5,312 nt of DNA. Source: an uncultured Bacilli bacterium (GTDB taxonomy: Bacteria; Bacillota_I; Bacilli_A; RF39; UBA660). This document shows positions 1-5,312 of the stretch, one piece after another. The stretch's first letter is position 1; every line of letters starts with the position of its first letter. The notes beneath the pieces were generated by a model. The model ran no database searches and was not told where the DNA came from. It saw nothing but the letters and a program-made list of their open reading frames with translations. The DNA lies in NCBI GenBank assembly GCA_947631345.1, contig CANRKW010000075.1:1-5312 (forward strand), in the 5' to 3' direction. The position numbers and the translations under genes were made by a program.

Positions 1-50
1 AAGTTAGTAATAAATTAGAAGAAAATAAACAAAATAAAAATGAAAAATAG
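1..50 (+). CDS. Probable C-terminal tail of an upstream gene (partial)
   Basis: Reading from base 3, the frame is open to a TAG stop at 48-50 and encodes VSNKLEENKQNKNEK. The tail is lysine-, asparagine- and glutamate-rich, like many disordered C-termini in AT-rich Firmicutes. The other two forward frames have early stops: TAG at 5-7 in frame 2 and TAG at 16-18 in frame 1. Only 15 codons are visible, so the frame could be open by chance and no function can be given. If real, the gene ends just upstream of the LCP promoter and has no obvious terminator hairpin before it. Confidence 0.4.
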   Translation, partial: VSNKLEENKQNKNEK

Positions 51-58
51 AAAAAGTG

Positions 59-67
59 TGATATAAT
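59..67 (+). promoter_or_regulatory. Extended -10 promoter for the LCP gene
   Basis: TGATATAAT at 59-67 is a perfect extended -10 (TGn plus consensus TATAAT). The region 17 bp upstream (39-44, AATGAA) is a poor -35, which the TGn element would be expected to offset. Transcription would start near 74, leaving a leader of about 20 nt that holds the Shine-Dalgarno site. The promoter is independent of the next operon but uses the same nine bases. Confidence 0.65.
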
Positions 68-78
68 ACTATAAGAAG

Positions 79-84
79 AAGGAG
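79..84 (+). promoter_or_regulatory. Ribosome binding site of the LCP gene
   Basis: AAGGAG lies nine bases before the ATG at 94. This strong site supports that start codon. Confidence 0.8.
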
Positions 85-93
85 AAATAGAAG

Positions 94-2109
94 ATGGGAA
101 AGATAAAAAAAATATTAGGGGTATTAATACTAATACTTTCAATAATATCAGTAGGAAGTTCTATTTATGCTTTAGTACTACTTAAAGGAATAGAAACATT
201 TTATAGAGTTATGTTTATGATTCTTTTGGTATTATTACTAATTACATTAGGATTTTCTATAATTGATGGAATAAAAAATAATAAAAATGTAAAATTGATA
301 ATTTCTAGTATATTAACTTTATTATTAATGGTTATTAGTATAGTAATAACAGTAATTATTATGACAGTTTATCAAAAATTAGACAGTATGAATAAAACTG
401 AATTAAAATATAAAACAGCCTTAATATCATTAGAAACAAAAGGAAAACTAAAAGATTTAACAGGGCAAAAAATAGGTATAATCAAAAATGATGAAGACAT
501 AGAAGGATATATATTACCTAGTGAAGTTATAAACAAAGAAAATCTAAAAGATAAAAATGAGATAATAGAATATGATGATACTATTTCATTAATGAATGCA
601 TTTTTACAAAAAGAAGTAGATTTAATATTTATAAGTTCAAATTATAATGGTATGTTAAAAAATATAGAAGGATATGATAAAGATACAGAAATACACGAAG
701 TTTATACTTATGAAAAAGCATATCAAAAAGATGAAGTAGAAGAAAATATAACACCAACTACAGATAAAATAACAGATCCATTTACTATATTATTACTAGG
801 TGTTGATTCAGATGAAGATTCAATGGAAGCCTCAACTTCATTTAATGGAGATACTATAATGTTAATCTCAATTGATCCTGAAACACTACATGCTACAATG
901 TTTAGTATTCCAAGAGATACATACGTTCCAATGGCTTGTGGAGGAAACCAAACAAAAATAACTCACGCCGCTTGGGGTGGAACAAATTGTATGGTAAAAA
1001 CTGTTGAAAACTTTACTGGATTAAAAGTTGATTATTATGTAAAAATTAATTTTAGAGGTGTAGTTGATTTAGTAGATAAAATTGGTGGAATAACAGTAGA
1101 TGTTCCAATGGACTTTTGTGAATCAAACTCATATAGATGGGAAGGAGACTGGGAGATTTGCTTAAATAAAGGTGTTCAAACATTAAATGGAGAACAAGCC
1201 CTAGCTTTATCAAGACACAGAAAAAGCCTACCACTTGGAGATTTTCAAAGAGGTCAAAACCAACAATTAGTAGTAGAAGCATTATTAGATAAATTAAAAA
1301 CTTTAAGAAATGTAAATGACTTCTATGCAGTTTTAGATACAATAAGTAAAAATATAGATACTAATATGTCAACAGATTTAATGTTATCATTTTATAATGT
1401 AGGTAAAAATATATTATTAAAAGATGAAGATGTAGAAATAAATATAACAAAAACGTTCTTAACTGGATATGATTTATATGTATATGAAGGTTATGCTGAA
1501 ACATACACTTTCCAATATTATAGACAAAGTTTAGATGAAATTATTAAAGCAATGAAAGAAACTTTAAGACAAACAGATCCAGAAATAATAAAGACATTTA
1601 ACTTTAGTATAAATAGTCCTTATGAGAAAAAAGTAGTAGGTTGGACTTATTACACAAATGAAGGAAGAAAAGGTTTGATGCCAGACTTCACAGCATTTTC
1701 ATTATCTGATGCAGAGTATTGGTGTAGAGATTATGGATATACATTAATTATTAATGAAATTGAAAGTGATGATGAAAATTACTATGATGGACAAATAATA
1801 AATCAAAGTGTTCACTCTGGAGTTCTATTAGAAAAAGCACCAAATGAAATTACTTTAGATGTTATTAAAAAAGTAGATAAATCTTTAGAAGAAGAACCTA
1901 CTGAACCTGATGAGTCTAAAGGTGAAGAAGAACCAAAAGACACACCAGAAGATCCAAAAGAACCAACTGGACCAAGTGAAGGAACAGAAGAACCTACAGA
2001 ACCTGGTGAAGAAGAAAATAATAATGGAGAAACTGAAGGTGAGGAACAAAAAGAACCAACACCTGAAGTTACACCAGAAGAAACAGATAATCCAGATTTA
2101 ACAGAATAA
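94..2109 (+). CDS. LytR-CpsA-Psr (LCP) family glycopolymer transferase with accessory and PASTA-like domains
   Basis: LCP proteins move undecaprenyl-linked glycopolymers (teichoic acid, capsule) onto peptidoglycan at the outer face of the membrane. This 671-aa protein has three predicted membrane segments at about residues 8-30, 38-58 and 67-92. An extracellular domain follows at about 117-207. The LCP domain spans about 228-430: LLLGVDS (233-239), NGDTIML (251-257), SIPRDTYV (271-278, with Arg274 and Asp275), KITHAAWGG (288-296), RHRK (374-377) and GDFQRGQNQQ (382-391). These match the conserved Asp/Arg set that binds the polyprenyl pyrophosphate in this family. Residues 526-592 look like a PASTA domain. 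Residues 596-671 form an acidic Pro/Glu/Thr tail with EEPTEP twice. It is longer than typical 300-450-aa LCP proteins. It has its own promoter and terminator and lies upstream of a polysaccharide operon that includes a TagO-like enzyme, which fits a ligase role. The family call is secure; the polymer it attaches is inferred only. Confidence 0.93.
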   Translation: MGKIKKILGVLILILSIISVGSSIYALVLLKGIETFYRVMFMILLVLLLITLGFSIIDGIKNNKNVKLIISSILTLLLMVISIVITVIIMTVYQKLDSMNKTELKYKTALISLETKGKLKDLTGQKIGIIKNDEDIEGYILPSEVINKENLKDKNEIIEYDDTISLMNAFLQKEVDLIFISSNYNGMLKNIEGYDKDTEIHEVYTYEKAYQKDEVEENITPTTDKITDPFTILLLGVDSDEDSMEASTSFNGDTIMLISIDPETLHATMFSIPRDTYVPMACGGNQTKITHAAWGGTNCMVKTVENFTGLKVDYYVKINFRGVVDLVDKIGGITVDVPMDFCESNSYRWEGDWEICLNKGVQTLNGEQALALSRHRKSLPLGDFQRGQNQQLVVEALLDKLKTLRNVNDFYAVLDTISKNIDTNMSTDLMLSFYNVGKNILLKDEDVEINITKTFLTGYDLYVYEGYAETYTFQYYRQSLDEIIKAMKETLRQTDPEIIKTFNFSINSPYEKKVVGWTYYTNEGRKGLMPDFTAFSLSDAEYWCRDYGYTLIINEIESDDENYYDGQIINQSVHSGVLLEKAPNEITLDVIKKVDKSLEEEPTEPDESKGEEEPKDTPEDPKEPTGPSEGTEEPTEPGEEENNNGETEGEEQKEPTPEVTPEETDNPDLTE

Positions 2110-2133
2110 AGGCTTAACTTTTAGCCTTTTTTT
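2108..2133 (+). terminator. Intrinsic terminator after the LCP gene
   Basis: AAAGGCT (2108-2114) pairs with AGCCTTT (2123-2129) around an 8-nt loop, and the T run extends to 2133. The left arm overlaps the TAA stop codon. This should separate LCP transcription from the following operon. Confidence 0.85.
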
Positions 2134-2160
2134 CTTGTTTAATTTAAGTAAAACATATGA

Positions 2161-2166
2161 TATAAT
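2161..2166 (+). promoter_or_regulatory. Extended -10 promoter of the acetyltransferase operon
   Basis: TATAAT at 2161-2166 is preceded by TGA at 2158-2160, again giving TGATATAAT. The -35 at a 17-bp spacing (2138-2143, TTTAAT) is weak. The predicted start of transcription is near 2173, right at the Shine-Dalgarno site, so the 5' leader would be only about a dozen bases. It lies directly downstream of the LCP terminator and is the likely driver of the three-gene operon. Confidence 0.7.
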
Positions 2167-2172
2167 ATGCCT

Positions 2173-2178
2173 AGGTGA
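2173..2178 (+). promoter_or_regulatory. Ribosome binding site that decides the GTG start of the acetyltransferase
   Basis: AGGTGA lies seven bases before the GTG at 2186-2188, in frame with the acetyltransferase. The longer reading from TTG at 2135 has no such site, and it starts at the T-run of the preceding terminator, upstream of the predicted promoter. Confidence 0.75.
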
Positions 2179-2185
2179 TGACAAA

Positions 2186-2737
2186 GTGAAAAGTTATGTA
2201 AAAACTCAGTTACAACGTTTAAGAGTATTTTTAATTTTTGATATATATAAAAGAAGTAAATACATAAAAAAGAAGAATATATTTTATAGTATTGGAGACA
2301 ATGTTTTATTTCAACCTAGAAAAATACCAAGTGATCCAAAACTTGTAAAAATAGGAAATAATGTAGTTGTAGCAAGTGGTGTAACATTTATAACTCACGA
2401 TATTTGCCATCTTGTTTTAAATAATATGTGTAAGAGCGAAAAGTATAAATATTATGCAAGACCAATTGAAGTCGGAGATAATGTTTATATTGGAGCAAAT
2501 GTTACAATTTTACCTAATGTTCACATTGGAAATAATGTAATAATCGGTGCTGGAAGTATAGTAACAAAAGATATAGAAGATAATTTAGTAGTAGCAGGAA
2601 ACCCAATAAGAAAAATAAAAACATTTGATGAATATTTAAAAAAGAGAGAAGAAACAGATAAATTAGTAAGTTGGTGTTATGACTTTGATAAAGTATGGAG
2701 TAGATTCAATTATGAAAAACATAACATCAAAAATTAA
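2186..2737 (+). CDS. Left-handed beta-helix (hexapeptide repeat) acetyltransferase
   Basis: This 183-aa protein probably moves an acyl group, usually acetyl from acetyl-CoA, onto a sugar hydroxyl or amine in the cytoplasm. Hexapeptide repeats run from about residue 37 to 140: IGDNV, IGNNVVVASGVTF, VGDNVYIGANVTILPNVHIGNNVIIGAGSIVTKDI, then the usual closing VVAGNPIRKI (135-144). His71 in FITHD fits the catalytic histidine of this acyltransferase superfamily. The first 35 residues are basic and partly hydrophobic, and the last 40 are charged and helix-prone. I chose GTG at 2186 because of AGGTGA seven bases upstream; a TTG at 2135 would add 17 residues but overlaps terminator and promoter sequence. 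It is the first gene of an operon with a polymerase-like protein and a TagO-like enzyme, so it probably acts on a surface polysaccharide or its precursor. The family is clear; the acceptor is unknown, and serine- or sugar-acetyltransferase labels would be guesses. Confidence 0.88.
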   Translation: MKSYVKTQLQRLRVFLIFDIYKRSKYIKKKNIFYSIGDNVLFQPRKIPSDPKLVKIGNNVVVASGVTFITHDICHLVLNNMCKSEKYKYYARPIEVGDNVYIGANVTILPNVHIGNNVIIGAGSIVTKDIEDNLVVAGNPIRKIKTFDEYLKKREETDKLVSWCYDFDKVWSRFNYEKHNIKN

Positions 2738-3953
2738 AAATGTAACACCAAAATTGATAATTATATTTTTATATATACAACCATTATTAGATATACTCGC
2801 ATCATTTTTTATAAAATATAATATTCCAAATTATATAACAAATATAATAAGATTTTTATTTCTAGGTTATTTAATTTTCTATTTATTAATAAATAAATAT
2901 GAAAACAAAAAGTTAATAACTTCATACTTATTCACACTTTTTATTACTATACTTATTCACATTTCACTTCTTTGTTATTTTAAAGATATAAGCGTTTTAT
3001 ATAGTGAACTAAGATGTACTTTATCAACATATTATTTTCTATTTTTGCTTCCTGCTTTTTATGTTATTTACAAAAATGAAGATTTTAACAAAGTCCATTT
3101 AAGAAATCTGTTTATAACTTACCTGTTATTAACATTTATTCCAAATATTTTAGGAATAGGTTTTGATTCATATGCTTATAGTAAGTTAGGAAGTGCTGGT
3201 TGGTTTTATTCAGCAAATGTTTTAGGATCAATTATGTTAATAACTCTTATCTCATCTTTAGAACAAATTTTAAAAATTAAACTACCAATTTTAATAATTA
3301 TACTACTAATAACTATATATGTATTTTTAAATATTGGTACAAAAACACCATTTTTAGGATTGTTATTACTAATACTTATAAACATAATATATTTAATTTA
3401 TACTTTAATAAAAAAGAAAAAAACAAAAACTCTGTTAATAACTATAATCTTATTAACAATTACTTCCATTAGTGGTATATTAATATTACCTAAGACAAAT
3501 GCATATAAAAATATAATAATTCATTATAATTATGTAAAAGAAAATAACATTGATTTTATAGATAACATAATTTTTAGTGAAAGACTTACATTTGAAAAAA
3601 GAACTAGAAAATTATATAATAAGGCAAATGTTTTAGAAAAATTATTTGGAATTGGTTATATAGATGACTATAATTTAGGAGATTATACTGAAAAATTAGT
3701 AGAAATTGACTATTTTGATATACTATATAAAGAAGGAATAATTGGTTTTATATTATTTATAATTCCTTTAGTATTTATAGTAAAGTCATATATAAAGAAT
3801 TTTGAATTTAATTTAACTAAAATTAATAATTTAACACTACTAATACTAATATTGTTACTTGCTTTATTTCAAGGACATATGTTTATAACACCATCTATAA
3901 GTATATTTATAGGTTTAATATTAGTAGTAAATAGTAAAGAGGTGAAACAATGA
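2712..3953 (+). CDS. O-antigen ligase/polymerase-like (Wzy-type) membrane protein
   Basis: This 413-aa polytopic protein has about ten hydrophobic segments, at roughly residues 14-34, 42-60, 68-90, 104-120, 130-150, 165-182, 191-207, 213-232, 239-259, 343-360 and 373-405 (the last may be two). A large hydrophilic outer loop lies at about 260-342. The order fits the O-antigen ligase/polymerase family: GSAGWFYSANVLG (160-172), IGTKTPFLGLL (208-218), then in the loop SERLTFEKR (289-297), LFGIGY (311-316) and EIDYFDILYKEGIIG (331-345). The last matches the common acidic-aromatic-Asp plus GxxG pattern at the end of this loop. Such proteins join or transfer undecaprenyl-linked glycan repeats outside the membrane. 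The ATG at 2712 (GGAG at 2697-2700) is preferred; an ATG at 2679 would add 11 residues but has a weaker site. The gene overlaps the acetyltransferase by 26 bases and the next gene by 4, implying translational coupling. Primary sequence is poorly conserved in this family, so ligase versus polymerase is open. Confidence 0.8.
   Translation: MKNITSKIKNVTPKLIIIFLYIQPLLDILASFFIKYNIPNYITNIIRFLFLGYLIFYLLINKYENKKLITSYLFTLFITILIHISLLCYFKDISVLYSELRCTLSTYYFLFLLPAFYVIYKNEDFNKVHLRNLFITYLLLTFIPNILGIGFDSYAYSKLGSAGWFYSANVLGSIMLITLISSLEQILKIKLPILIIILLITIYVFLNIGTKTPFLGLLLLILINIIYLIYTLIKKKKTKTLLITIILLTITSISGILILPKTNAYKNIIIHYNYVKENNIDFIDNIIFSERLTFEKRTRKLYNKANVLEKLFGIGYIDDYNLGDYTEKLVEIDYFDILYKEGIIGFILFIIPLVFIVKSYIKNFEFNLTKINNLTLLILILLLALFQGHMFITPSISIFIGLILVVNSKEVKQ
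3938..3944 (+). promoter_or_regulatory. Ribosome binding site of the TagO/WecA-like gene
   Basis: AGAGGTG lies inside the end of the polymerase-like gene, five bases before the ATG at 3950. The start overlaps the preceding stop as ATGA (3950-3953), a classic translational coupling arrangement. Confidence 0.8.
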
Positions 3954-4990
3954 ATCTAAATATTAATGGACATAACATATTTTTTATAGTTTTTATAACT
4001 TTTATATCTTCAGTTATATTTGTTTACTTATCTAAAAAAATAGCAATTTATATTAATGCAATAGATATACCAAATGAAAGAAGTGCGCACAAAACGCCAA
4101 CTCCCCTTCTAGGCGGTATTGGAATATTTCTGTCATTTTTGCTCGGCTACATATTATTTGGTGAACAAAATACATTAATGATTTCTATTTTAATATCATC
4201 ATTTTTAATATTACTTTTAGGAATATTTGATGACATAAAACCAATAAAAGCAAGATATAAAATTATAGTTCACATATTAGTAGCTTTAATAGTAGTTTTT
4301 TATGGAGGACTAGAAATAACTCATATTGAAATGTTTGAATATGCAATTAATTTTGGAGCTTTTTCCAATATTTTAACTGTGATTTTAATAGTCGGTATAA
4401 TTAATGCCATAAATTTAATAGATGGACTTGACGGATTATGTGCAGGAATTTCCTCAATATATTTTTTCACAATTGGTGTAATTGCAGTTTTTCTAAATAA
4501 AATGGGTGGTTTAGATATAATACTTTCATTTATAATGTTAGGCGCAACTTTAGGATTTTTAGTTCACAATTTTCCACCAGCAAAAATATTTATGGGTGAC
4601 ACTGGAAGTACATTTTTAGGTCTAATGATAAGTGTAATAATGCTTTTAGGATTTAAAACAGTAACATTAACAAGTTTAATAATACCATTTATATTACTTA
4701 TTTTACCAATAACAGATACACTTTTAGCAATAATAAGAAGACTAGTAAACAAAAGAAATATAGGTGTTGCAGATAAAGAACATATCCACCATCAACTTTT
4801 AAAAAGACTAAGTACTAGAAAAACATTATTAGTTATATACACTATTGATATTATATTTAGTATTGTAACAATTTTCTATGCTACTGGACATAAAGAAGAA
4901 ATGATAGTATTTTATATTTTACTTGTATTTATATTATTATTTTTAATATTTAAAACTAATGTAATATTTGAAAAAAAGGAGAAAAAGTAA
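3950..4990 (+). CDS. Undecaprenyl-phosphate GlcNAc-1-phosphate transferase (TagO/WecA/MraY family)
   Basis: The enzyme transfers a sugar 1-phosphate, usually GlcNAc-1-P from UDP-GlcNAc, to undecaprenyl phosphate at the inner membrane face. This is the first committed step of wall teichoic acid and many other surface polymers. The 346-aa length and about ten or eleven hydrophobic segments fit the family. Visible motifs are PNERSAHKTPTPLLGG (41-56), the DD pair at 94-95 in GIFDDIKP, NAINLIDGLDGL (152-163), MGDTGS (215-220) and EHIHHQLL (278-285). The DD, NxxNxxDGxDGL and HIHH motifs are those tied to Mg2+ and nucleotide-sugar binding in TagO/WecA/MraY enzymes. The PNERSAHKxPTP form and HIHHxLL separate it from MraY proper. 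All key residues are present, so it should be active. It is the last gene of the operon, so initiation of the polymer is co-expressed with its polymerase-like partner. The symbol tagO, tarO or wecA depends on the polymer made, which cannot be seen here. Confidence 0.93.
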   Translation: MNLNINGHNIFFIVFITFISSVIFVYLSKKIAIYINAIDIPNERSAHKTPTPLLGGIGIFLSFLLGYILFGEQNTLMISILISSFLILLLGIFDDIKPIKARYKIIVHILVALIVVFYGGLEITHIEMFEYAINFGAFSNILTVILIVGIINAINLIDGLDGLCAGISSIYFFTIGVIAVFLNKMGGLDIILSFIMLGATLGFLVHNFPPAKIFMGDTGSTFLGLMISVIMLLGFKTVTLTSLIIPFILLILPITDTLLAIIRRLVNKRNIGVADKEHIHHQLLKRLSTRKTLLVIYTIDIIFSIVTIFYATGHKEEMIVFYILLVFILLFLIFKTNVIFEKKEKK

Positions 4991-5002
4991 TCTTCTTTTT
5001 TT
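4971..5002 (+). terminator. Probable weak terminator after the TagO/WecA-like gene
   Basis: A-rich bases 4971-4982 (ending AAGGAGA) can pair with 4991-5002 (TCTTC followed by T7) around an 8-nt loop, with one G-U pair. The left arm lies within the last codons of the gene. Only three G-C pairs are present, so the hairpin is weak, but the T7 run and the position at the operon end support it. Confidence 0.5.
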
Positions 5003-5003
5003 G

Positions 5004-5099
5004 ATTATTCCTTTGAAAAATTGGCAACTTCACCAATTATTCCTTTGAAAAACTGGCATACGTGCCAATTATTCATTTGAAAAAATGGCAAATTTGATT
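5004..5099 (+). repeat. Three direct repeats with an exact 32-bp period
   Basis: A 23-bp unit starts at 5004, 5036 and 5068. It follows ATTATTC, then C or A, then TTTGAAAAA, then T, C or A, then TGGCA. Copies 1 and 2 differ at one base, copies 2 and 3 at two. The remaining nine bases of each period vary: ACTTCACCA, TACGTGCCA and AATTTGATT. A 32-bp period is not a multiple of three, so this is not a protein repeat. It is close to three helical turns, so all copies would face the same side of the DNA. The third copy runs up to the -35 of the next gene, which suggests operator-like sites, though a repeat with no function is also possible. Confidence 0.85.
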
Positions 5100-5126
5100 G
5101 ATTTTTAATAAAAACAGGTATATAAT
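5098..5126 (+). promoter_or_regulatory. Sigma-A-type promoter of the ATPase gene
   Basis: TTGATT (5098-5103) and TATAAT (5121-5126) are separated by 17 bp. The -10 is perfect and the -35 matches the consensus at four of six positions. Transcription would start near 5133. An overlapping TTGATT at 5094-5099 has a 21-bp spacing and is less likely. Confidence 0.75.
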
Positions 5127-5132
5127 GAATAT

Positions 5133-5138
5133 AGAGGT
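5133..5138 (+). promoter_or_regulatory. Ribosome binding site of the ATPase gene
   Basis: AGAGGT lies seven bases before the ATG at 5146. The predicted transcription start falls at or next to this site, so the leader is short. Confidence 0.7.
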
Positions 5139-5145
5139 AAAAAAT

Positions 5146-5312
5146 ATGTTAAAAAGAAAAATAATGGAAAAACTAATAAATTGGAAAAATAATAAAGATA
5201 AAATGTGTTTAATATTAAAAGGTCCTAGACAAGTAGGAAAAACATATATAGTTAATAAATTTGCAGAAGAAAATTATAAAAATTATATATATATAAACTT
5301 CTATGAACACCC
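5146..5312 (+). CDS. AAA-type ATPase, DUF4143/AAA_14-like (5' part only)
   Basis: Fifty-five codons are visible before the window ends, and the frame is still open. The protein starts MLKRKIMEKLINWKNNKDK and reaches a Walker A motif, GPRQVGKT, at residues 26-33, where Lys32 and Thr33 would bind the nucleotide phosphates. It continues as YIVNKFAEENYKNYIYINFYEHP. The GPRQVGKT form, a short helical start, and the INFYEHP stretch (residues 49-55) match the large family of bacterial and archaeal ATPases with an AAA_14 domain followed by DUF4143. Members are usually about 370-450 aa, so most of the gene lies outside the window. The biological role of this family is poorly known. It has its own promoter, and a three-copy repeat lies just upstream, so it is a separate unit from the polysaccharide operon. 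Confidence 0.82.
   Translation, partial: MLKRKIMEKLINWKNNKDKMCLILKGPRQVGKTYIVNKFAEENYKNYIYINFYEH

Noticed and set aside
1052..1342. A 96-codon open frame on the minus strand inside the LCP gene
   Set aside because: It lies opposite the conserved LCP domain, has no good ribosome binding site, and its Leu/His-rich composition is what an antisense reading of this AT-rich gene gives.
1910..2101. A 63-codon open frame in another forward frame over the LCP tail
   Set aside because: It is a Lys/Gln-rich shadow of the Pro/Glu tail, with no ribosome binding site and no recognisable domain.
2679..2711. Upstream ATG (2679) as start of the polymerase-like gene
   Set aside because: It would deepen the overlap with the acetyltransferase to 59 bases and has only a weak TTGGTG upstream, while ATG at 2712 has GGAG and begins a typical basic N-terminus before the first membrane segment.
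4081..4150. Local rise in G+C at the start of the TagO/WecA-like gene
   Set aside because: It coincides with the conserved motif rich in Ala, Pro, Arg and Gly (residues 41-56), so amino acid demand explains it without gene transfer.
4564..4752. A 62-codon minus-strand open frame inside the TagO/WecA-like gene
   Set aside because: It is antisense to the MGDTGS region, whose plus-strand reading is strongly conserved, and has no supporting signals.
5004..5099. CRISPR array
   Set aside because: The repeats are 23 bp but the between-repeat segments are only 9 bp and partly complementary to the repeats. No cas gene is visible, so spacer-like content is lacking.

Overview
The window is very AT-rich (about a quarter G+C by eye). 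It carries Gram-positive-type signals: AGGAGG-like ribosome binding sites, TATAAT promoters, short hairpin-plus-T terminators, and peptidoglycan-linked envelope genes. Every Trp codon I checked is TGG and none is TGA, so the standard bacterial code applies rather than the Mycoplasma code. The best guess is a low-GC walled Firmicute, for example a Bacilli lineage near Erysipelotrichales/RF39 or a low-GC Clostridia. Exact taxonomy cannot be read from the window.

Layout, all on the + strand. (1) 1-50: the probable tail of an upstream gene. (2) 94-2109: a 671-aa LytR-CpsA-Psr (LCP) family protein with three N-terminal membrane segments, an accessory extracellular domain, the LCP catalytic domain, a PASTA-like domain and an acidic Pro/Glu/Thr tail. 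It has its own extended -10 promoter and a hairpin terminator. (3) 2186-4990: a tight three-gene operon with overlapping or coupled genes. It encodes a left-handed beta-helix acetyltransferase (GTG start), an O-antigen ligase/polymerase-like membrane protein, and a TagO/WecA-type polyprenyl-phosphate GlcNAc-1-phosphate transferase. (4) 4991-5145: a weak terminator, then three 23-bp direct repeats at an exact 32-bp period, then a good promoter. (5) 5146-end: the start of an AAA-type ATPase (DUF4143/AAA_14-like), cut by the window edge.

Functionally, 94-4990 reads as part of a cell-surface glycopolymer pathway. The TagO/WecA-like enzyme would start the polymer on undecaprenyl phosphate, the polymerase/ligase-like protein would extend or transfer it, the acetyltransferase would decorate it or make a precursor, and the LCP protein would attach the finished chain to peptidoglycan. 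No glycosyltransferase or flippase is present here, so the pathway must be completed elsewhere.

I do not see a clearly new system. The most unusual element is the 32-bp repeat array placed directly against the -35 of the ATPase gene. Next in interest is the multidomain LCP protein with a PASTA-like domain and paired extracellular cysteines.
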